A DNA stretch of 64,000 nt from Planctomyces sp. SH-PL62. GTDB lineage: Bacteria; Planctomycetota; Planctomycetia; Planctomycetales; Planctomycetaceae. Every line of letters starts with the position of its first letter. Within the stretch, counting starts at the first letter, position 1. Under the pieces are notes generated by a model that saw nothing but the letters and a program-made list of their open reading frames with translations, searched no databases and was not told where the DNA came from. Made by a program: the position numbers and the translations under genes. Positions 58,301 through 64,000 of the stretch are shown one piece after another. Where the stretch lies: positions 1-64,000 of the forward strand of contig CAMDPX010000001.1 in the NCBI GenBank assembly GCA_945905295.1, given 5' to 3'.

Positions 58301-61300
58301 CTGGCGCGGGGACGGGGACCGGCAATTACCAGACGTTGTTGGCCAACGGTGGTCCGAGCCATGTCATCACCACGACGCAGAGCACGCTGTTCCTGGGAGC
58401 TCGTGTCGATGGCGAGACCAATGCCACTCAAAACACCAGGGCCAATGGTGACGACATCACGACGTTGCCGGATGACGAGGACGGATTGATTGAGCCAGCT
58501 CAGGACTTGGTGCTGACGGTCAACACGGCTCCGGTCGTGCGGATGCGGGCGACGAACACGAGCGGCGCAGAGGCGACGCTTTACGGTTGGATCGACTTCA
58601 ACCGGGACGGTGTGTTCGACAACGCGACCGAGCGGACCTCGGTGACAGTCCCTACAGCGACCATCAACGGCACGTTCACGCTGACGTTCCCGACGATCCC
58701 GACCAGTACCACAGCGGGTGCCACCTACGCGCGGTTCCGGTTGAGCACGGACGTCGCGGCAGCAAACTCGATTGGTTCCGCGTCGAACGGCGAAGTGGAG
58801 GACTACTCCGCGACAATCACCCAACGCAGCAACAGCACCGTCGACAGCGCGAAGAACGTGAAGATTGCCAGCGGCACAAACGGCGGCCCCACGCTCGTGG
58901 ACAGTGATTTCTTCGGAAGCTCCGTGGCGTCGATTGGTGACTTGGATGGCGATGGCGTGACCGATTTGGCGGTTGGCGCCGTTGGCGACGACACCGAGGG
59001 CGCGGATCACGGGGCATTGTACATCCAATTCATGAACTCGAACGGCACGGTGAAGAGCAGCGTGAAACTGGCCAGCCGCACGAATGGTTTTCTCCAACTC
59101 TTTGGCGATTCTGACTTGATGGGCAGTTCCGTAGCCTCGCTGGGGGATCTCGACGGTGACGGCGTGACCGAGTTAGCCGTTGGTATCCCAGGAGGTGACA
59201 AAGTGAATGGCACGGATAGCGGATACGTCTATGTGCTCTTCATGAACGCGAACGGCACGGTGAAGAGTACCACGGAGTTGGTCAGAGCAATCAACGGGGT
59301 ACCCACGCTGGTGGACGGTGACCGATTCGGCAGTTCCGTGACGTCGTTGGGTGACCTGGACGGAGACGGTGTGACCGATCTGGCTGTCGGAACTCCTGGT
59401 GATGACACCGGGGGCGACTCCGATCGCGGAGCGGTGTATGTGCTGTTGCTGAACGCCAATGGCACGGTGAAGAGTTCGACTAAAATAGCCAGCGGCACAA
59501 ACGGTAGTCCCACACTTGCGAGCGGTGATTTCTTCGGTAGTTCCGTGGCATCGCTGGGTGACTTGGACGGAGACGGCGTGACCGATCTGGCCGTTGGAGC
59601 CGATCGCGATGACACGAACTTCACGGATGGCGGAGCGGTGCATGTGCTGCTGTTGAACGCGAATGGCACGGTGAAGAGCAGCGTGAAGATTGCCAGTCCC
59701 ACGCTCGCGAGTGGTAACCAATTCGGCAGTTCCGTGGCGTCGCTGGGTGACCTGGACGGAGACGGCGTGACCGATCTGGCCGTCGGGGCCGATCGAAATA
59801 ACACGGGTGGGGCGTCTCGCGGGGCGGTGCATGTGCTGCTGCTGAATGCGAACGGCACGGTCAAGAGCATCGTGAAGTTGGCCAGCGGCACGAACGGCGG
59901 CCCCACGCTCGCGAGCGGTGACTACTTCGGCAGTTCCGTGGCGTCGCTGGGTGACCTGGACGGCGACGGCGTGAACGATTTGGCCGTGGGTGCCATGCTT
60001 GATGACACAGGGGGCTCGAATCGCGGGGCGGTGCATGTGCTGTTCTTGAGAGATCTGAACACGGCTCCGGTTTTCACTTCGTCAGCCAGTCCGAGCGTGG
60101 CGGAGAACGCGACCTCGGTGGTCACGCTCGCGGCTACGGACGCGGACTTGGATGTGGTCACGTTTTCGATCACCGGCGGAACCGATGAAGCCAAATTCGA
60201 GATCGTCAACGGCGTGTTGCGCTTCAAAGCGGCTCCCAACTTTGAAAGCCCGACGGACGCGAATGCTGACAACGTCTACCTCGTGCAAATTCAGGCTGAC
60301 GATGGCAAAGGGGGCACCACTGCGCAGTCCGTCACCGTCTCGGTGACCGACGTGAATGAGTTCGATCCGGCTCTGAGCGACGCGAGCTTCAGCGTGGCGG
60401 AGAACTCGGCGAACGGCACAGCGGTCGGAACCGTGACGGCCACGGATGCGGATGCGACCAAGGCATTCAGTTACAGCATCACGGCCGGGAACGGTTTGGG
60501 CATCTTCGCGATCAATGCCTCAACCGGGGCGATCACGATTGCGAACACCACGAATCTGGATCGGGAGTCGGTTGCGGCGGTGCCGTTGACGGTACAAGTC
60601 AGCGACGACGGACCAGGCACGGCACGGACCAAGACTGCTACCGTGACCGTCACGGTGAATGATGTGAATGAGTTCGATCCGGTGCTGGCCGACTCGACCT
60701 TCGGCGTGGCGGAGAACGCGGCGAACGGTACGGCGGTCGGGATGGTGGCGGCTACGGATGCGGACGCGACGAAGACATTCAGCTACAGCATTACGGCTGG
60801 GAACAGCTTGGGCATCTTCGCGATCAACTCCTCAACCGGCGCGATCAGCGTGGCCGACAAAACCAACTTGAATCGGTCGCTCTCGTCGGTGCCGTTGACG
60901 GTGCAAGTCAGCGATGGCGGACCAGGCACCGCTCGAACTGACCCAGCCACTGTGACCATCAATGTGGCAGGTTTTACTTTGAGCAAGACGACGGCGTCCG
61001 TCAGCGAAGCCGGGACAACTGACACATTCACCGTGGTCCTGGCCTCACCGCCCGCTTCCAACGTCGTGCTGTCTGTCACGAGCAGCGATACCGGCGAAGC
61101 CTCCGTGAATATGGCGACGCTCACGTTCACGACGGCCAACTGGAACGTCGCGCAGACCGTCACCATTACTGGCGTCAACGACGACCTCATTGACGGCACG
61201 CAGAACTCGGTGATTACCGTCAGCGTGGTCGATGGCTCGTCCGACGACGTTTACGATCCGCTCGCCGATCAAACGGTGGCCGTCTCCACGAGCAACATCA

Positions 61301-64000
61301 CCACGGCGGGCTTCAGCGTCACGCAATCCGGAGCCGATACGAGCGTCAGCGAGTCGGGGACAACCGACACGTTCACGGTCGTGCTGACCGCGCAGCCGAA
61401 TTCGAATGTCGTGCTCTCGGTCGGCAGCAGTGACACCGGCGAAGCGAGCGTCTCGCCCGTGACGCTCACGTTCACTTCGGCCAATTGGAACGTGGCGCAG
61501 ACCGTGACGACCACCGGAGTCGATGACAATTTGATCGACGGCACGCAGACATCGACGATCACGGTGAGCGTGGTCGATGGCTCGTCCGACAACAATTTCG
61601 ATTCGCTCGCCGATCAAACGCTGACGGCTGCGACAACCGACAACGATGTGGCGGGGTTTTCCGTCGTGCTGACCACGGGGGCCACGGTGCCTGTGAATGA
61701 GTCGGGGTCCAGCAATTCCTTCACCGTCGAACTCCTCGCGCAGCCCGATTCGGATGTGGTGATCTCCGTGAGCAGCAACGACACCGGCGAAGCCGCCGTC
61801 TCTCCGGCAATGCTCACATTCACTGCGGCGAACTGGAATGTCGCGCAATCCGTGACCGTGACCGGTGTCGACGACCAACTTATCGACGGCACGCAGACTT
61901 CCACGATCACCTTGAGCGTGGTTGATGCCCTCTCCGACAACAATTTCGATGCGGTCGCCGATCAAACGGTGACGGCCGCGACCAGCGACGACGACGCGGC
62001 GGGCTTCACCATCACGGAGTCAGGCGGTTCGACGAGCGTCACGGAAGCCGCGACGACCGATACATTCACCGTCGTGCTGAATCGACAACCCAATTCGGAT
62101 GTCGTGTTCTCGGTCAGCGGCAACAACCTGGCGGAAGCCACGGTCTCGCCAGTCACGCTCACGTTTACAACGGCGAATTGGAATGTCGCGCAGACCGTCA
62201 CCGTCACCGGCGTGAACGATGACCTCATTGACGGCACGCAGACCTCGACGATCACCGTGAGCGTGTTCGATGCCGCGTCAGACGACAATTTTGATTCGGT
62301 CGCCGACAAGACCGTGACCGCCACCACGACGGACGACGAAGTGGCGGGCTTCATCATCACACAGAGCGACGGTTCGACGAGTGTGAGCGAAACCGGGACA
62401 ACGGATACCTTCACGATCGTGCTGAAGGCTCAGCCGAATTCGGATGTCGTGCTCTCGGTCGGCAGCAACGACACCGGCGAAGCGACTGTCTCGCCGACAA
62501 CGATCACCTTCACGGCGGCGAATTGGAATGTCGATCGGACAGTCACCGTCACTGGCATCAATGATGATTTGGTGGATGGCACGCAGAACTCGACGATCAC
62601 CGTGAGCGTGGTCGATCTGTCATCCGACGACAACTTTGATGCGGTTGCCGATCAGACAGTGACGGCCGCGACGACCGACGACGACGTGGCGGGCTTCACG
62701 CTCACGCCCACGGGCGGTTCGACGATTGTGAATGAAGCCGGAGCGACGGACACATTCACGGTCGTGCTCACCGGACAACCGCTGACGGATGTCGTGCTTT
62801 CGGTGAGCAGCAGCGATAACGGTGAAGCGACCGTCGCACCGACGACGCTCACCTTCACCACGGCCAATTGGAATGTGGCGCAGACCGTCACGGTCGCTGG
62901 CGTGGACGACAACCTGATTGACGGCACGCAGGAATCGACGATCACCGTCAGTGTGGTCGATGGCTCGTCGGACAATGCTTTTGATTCGCTCGCCGACCAG
63001 ACGCTGACGGCCTCGACGACGAACGACGACATGGCGGGTTTCACGATCACCCAAACGGGGGGGGCGACCAGCGTCACGGAAGCCGGGACGACGGATAGCT
63101 TCACGATCGTACTGAATGCTCAGCCGGACTCGAATGTCGTGCTCTCGGTCGGCAGCAGCGATACCGGTGAAGCGACCGTCTCGCCGCCGACAATCACCTT
63201 CACGGCGGCGAATTGGAATGTCGCTCGCACCGTCACCGTCGCTGGTGTGAATGATGATCTGGTGGACGGCACGCAGAACTCGACGATCACGGTGAGCGTG
63301 GTCGATCTGACTTCGGACGACAACTTTGATTCGGTCGCCGATCACACGGTGACGGCCGCGACGACCGACGACGACGCGGCGGGCTTTACGCTCACACCCA
63401 CGGGCGGTTCGACGATTGTGAGTGAAGCCGGAGCGACGGACACGTTCACGGTCGTGCTCACCGGACAACCGCTTTCGGATGTCGTGCTCATGGTGAGCAG
63501 CAGCGACAACGGCGAAGCGACGGTCTTGCCCACGACGCTCACCTTCACCACGGCCAATTGGAATGTGACGCAGACCGTCACGGTCACTGGCGTGGATGAC
63601 AACCTGATTGACGGCACGCAGGATTCGACGATCACTGTGAGTGTGTTCGCTGGCTCGTCGGACGACGCTTTTGATTCGCTCTCCGACAAGACGCTGACGG
63701 CCTCGACGACCAACGACGACGTGGCCGGTTTCACGATCACACAAACGAGTGGTTCGACGAGTGTCAGTGAAGCCGGGACAACGGATACCTTCACGATCGT
63801 GCTGACGGCTCAGCCGAACTCGGATGTGGTGTTCTCGGTCAGCAGCAACGACACCGGCGAAGCGACGGTCTCGCCAGCGACGATCACCTTCACGGCGGTG
63901 AATTGGAATGTCGCTCAGACCGTCACCGTCGCTGGCGTGAATGAAGACCTGGTTGACGGCTCGCAGAACTCGACGATCACCGTCAGCGTGGTTGACCTGT
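43374..64000 (+). CDS. Giant multidomain exoprotein: LEPR-xLL, subtilisin, GEVED/FG-GAP, cadherin, Calx-beta (C-terminus beyond window)
   Basis: At least about 6,870 residues. Residues 1-39 carry RRLRGRTEVLEPRLVLT, the LEPR-xLL motif of planctomycete surface proteins. A subtilisin-type (S8) protease follows with triad Asp222 (VIDSGID), His339 (RHGTHVSG) and Ser525 (NGTSMAAPFVSG), and the oxyanion Asn in NNSWGG. Next are a CSLREA-like start (RTLRAAIQEAN) with a right-handed beta-helix, an SdrD-B-like segment (FHDEDADGLQDLEDTNHNGQ), VCBS/FG-GAP repeats, a propeller region and a Big-like domain (APTVTNRVPAPNATIS). Then six GEVED+FG-GAP super-repeats, three cadherin-like domains and Calx-beta-like repeats reach the window end. 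Two -1 frameshifts (about 51170 and 54222) are bridged here. Calcium-dependent surface adhesion or a self-processing coat protein is inferred. Confidence 0.9.
48834..50624 (+). repeat. Super-repeat 1: GEVED domain + six FG-GAP repeats
   Basis: Starts FDYGDAPDTSAGTGTGNYQ. The GEVED part ends in GGEVEDYAATIT. Six FG-GAP repeats of about 68 residues (204 bases) follow, each KIASGTNGGPTLA...SLGDLDGDGVTDLAVGA...NGTVKSSV; DxDGDG is a calcium loop. It closes with VLFLKPQL. Confidence 0.9.
50625..52486 (+). repeat. Super-repeat 2: GEVED + six FG-GAP, with an EF-hand-like insert
   Basis: Same plan. The first frameshift lies just after GEVEDYAATIT. FG-GAP repeat 3 carries an extra 28 residues with two Asp/Asn-rich calcium-loop-like motifs (EDTNGNSLLDAGEDMNGNG; about 51808-51891), similar in style to the SdrD-B-like stretch near 46570. 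Confidence 0.88.
51165..51175 (+). other. -1 frameshift 1 in the giant gene
   Basis: All other GEVED copies with this wording read ATCACCCAACGCAGCGAC; here one A is missing (ATCACCCACGCAGCGAC). Downstream the FG-GAP code continues perfectly in the next frame. Either a base-calling or assembly error, or a genuine mutation. Confidence 0.85.
52660..53090 (+). other. P-domain (proprotein convertase-type) nested in GEVED domain 3
   Basis: Between the GEVED halves TKAIGDD and LPDDENGLIEP the protein reads NVTLNLTHTFDGDLLITLISPTG, then RRGSGGDNFTGTTFDDEA, GVFRPDASLSAFDNQSINGDWQLVIADQ and LNSWSLTF, the complete signature of the beta-barrel P/homoB domain found beside subtilases. Its borders fall at loops of the GEVED fold, so the host domain probably still folds. 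Confidence 0.88.
54215..54230 (+). other. -1 frameshift 2 in the giant gene
   Basis: The FG-GAP word GTCGGGGC(C/A)...GGCGATGAC appears here as GTCGGGGCAGGGGCGATGAC, one base short in a G-run. The frame then resumes as AATGGCTCGAATCGCGG and stays open to the end of the window. Confidence 0.85.
54694..56481 (+). repeat. Super-repeat 4: GEVED + six FG-GAP repeats
   Basis: Starts PDFGDAPDTGAGTGTGNYQ; six FG-GAP repeats with more divergent opening words (KIASSTNGG, KLASGTNGG, PLASGVNGG, KIAGGLNGS). Ends VLFLNPAVDFGDAPD of the next unit. The frame is continuous from here to the window end. Confidence 0.9.
56482..58272 (+). repeat. Super-repeat 5: GEVED + six FG-GAP repeats
   Basis: Same length (1,791 bases) as super-repeat 1. 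The FG-GAP copies are the most diverged in wording and DNA (KISGGVGGGPTLSDQDFFGES, KIASGTGGGPTLANYDRFG), so this unit is probably older or less homogenised. Confidence 0.9.
58273..60057 (+). repeat. Super-repeat 6: GEVED + six FG-GAP repeats
   Basis: Starts VTDYGDAPDTGAGTG. Repeat 2 has a lengthened turn (TNGFLQLFGDSDLMG) and repeat 5 is shortened by six residues (KIASPTLASGNQFG), a clean 18-base loss around 59697. Ends VLFLRDLNTAP, where the cadherin-like part begins. Confidence 0.88.
60058..60966 (+). other. Three cadherin-like domains of the giant protein
   Basis: Three modules of roughly 100 residues with the cadherin pattern: SVAENATSVVTLAATDAD, VTDVNEFDPALSDASFSVAENSANG, and FGVAENAANGTAVG, with DADATK and LDRES calcium-site words and VTVNDVNEF between modules. 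The second and third are near-duplicates (YSITAGNGLGIFAIN, YSITAGNSLGIFAIN). Confidence 0.85.
60970..64000 (+). repeat. At least nine Calx-beta-like repeats of about 115 residues (continues beyond window)
   Basis: Each repeat runs SVSEAGTTDTFTVVL, SSDTGEASVSP, LTFTTANWNVAQTVTVTGV, DDLIDGTQNSTITVSVVD, FDSLADQTVTA. Repeat starts fall near 60970, 61309, 61651, 61999, 62347, 62692, 63037, 63382 and 63727. The last five alternate between two subtypes (GFTITQ.. and GFTLTPTGGSTI), a higher-order repeat of about 690 bases. Calx-beta modules bind calcium and are common in long adhesins. Confidence 0.9.

Noticed and set aside
49420-60050. Regular 204-base periodicity considered as a CRISPR-like array
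   Set aside because: The period is coding, in frame, and spells FG-GAP repeats; units are far too long and there are no unique spacers.

Overview
The window reads as chromosomal DNA of a planctomycete (Planctomycetota). The evidence is the combination of families: a Tat-type DUF1501 protein, three secreted PQQ-like beta-propellers sharing a WPxWRGP start, DUF4058 and DUF3472 proteins, a Uma2-type protein, a large Ser/Thr kinase with TPRs next to an ECF sigma factor and a kinase fragment, a DapL-type lysine pathway enzyme, and a giant exoprotein with an N-terminal LEPR-xLL motif. Coding is GC-rich and genes change strand often, with few long operons. No rRNA, tRNA or CRISPR array was seen.

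Layout. 0-0.4 kb: the edge of an IS3-type element that has cut a beta-lactamase-like gene. 0.6-26.9 kb: mixed housekeeping and accessory genes: acpS, a WD40 protein, an HpcH/HpaI aldolase, Uma2, two PQQ-like propellers, a cyclase-fold protein with a CxxCH site, acpP-fabF, an unknown exported protein, a GNAT protein, a SulP transporter fused to STAS and PII-like domains, DUF3472, an ABC ATPase, a third propeller, DUF4058, DUF1501, a DtxR regulator, two tiny membrane zinc-ribbon proteins, dapL, a site-2 protease, a hemolysin-III protein and a REC-HD-GYP regulator. 27.4-37.8 kb: a co-directional block of five genes: a TolC-like outer-membrane protein, a shortened SecA-like ATPase, an HlyD adaptor, a GAF-TM-HlyD protein, and a PqqD-like/M50/HlyD chimera. 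It looks like an envelope-spanning export system in which a SecA-type motor takes the place usually held by an ABC transporter. I know of no description of such a system. 37.8-43.0 kb: an integrase remnant, a kinase-TPR protein, an ECF sigma factor and a truncated kinase. 43.4 kb to the window end: one gene for a protein of at least about 6,870 residues.

The giant protein carries, in order, LEPR-xLL, a subtilisin (S8) domain with an intact triad, a beta-helix region, an SdrD-B-like segment, VCBS/FG-GAP and propeller regions, a Big-like domain, six super-repeats each made of one GEVED domain plus exactly six FG-GAP repeats, three cadherin-like domains, and at least nine Calx-beta-like repeats. 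The reading frame slips by -1 at two places, each explained by one missing base.

A second theme is short nested palindromes. About twenty elements in the first 43 kb consist of two inverted arms, and in many of them each arm is itself an imperfect palindrome preceded by GTAG, GTGG or GTGA. This is the architecture of REP doublets (REPINs), but many sequence families coexist here. Three lie inside coding sequence without breaking the frame, and all three are in the SecA/TolC/HlyD export block. None was seen in the 20 kb giant gene.
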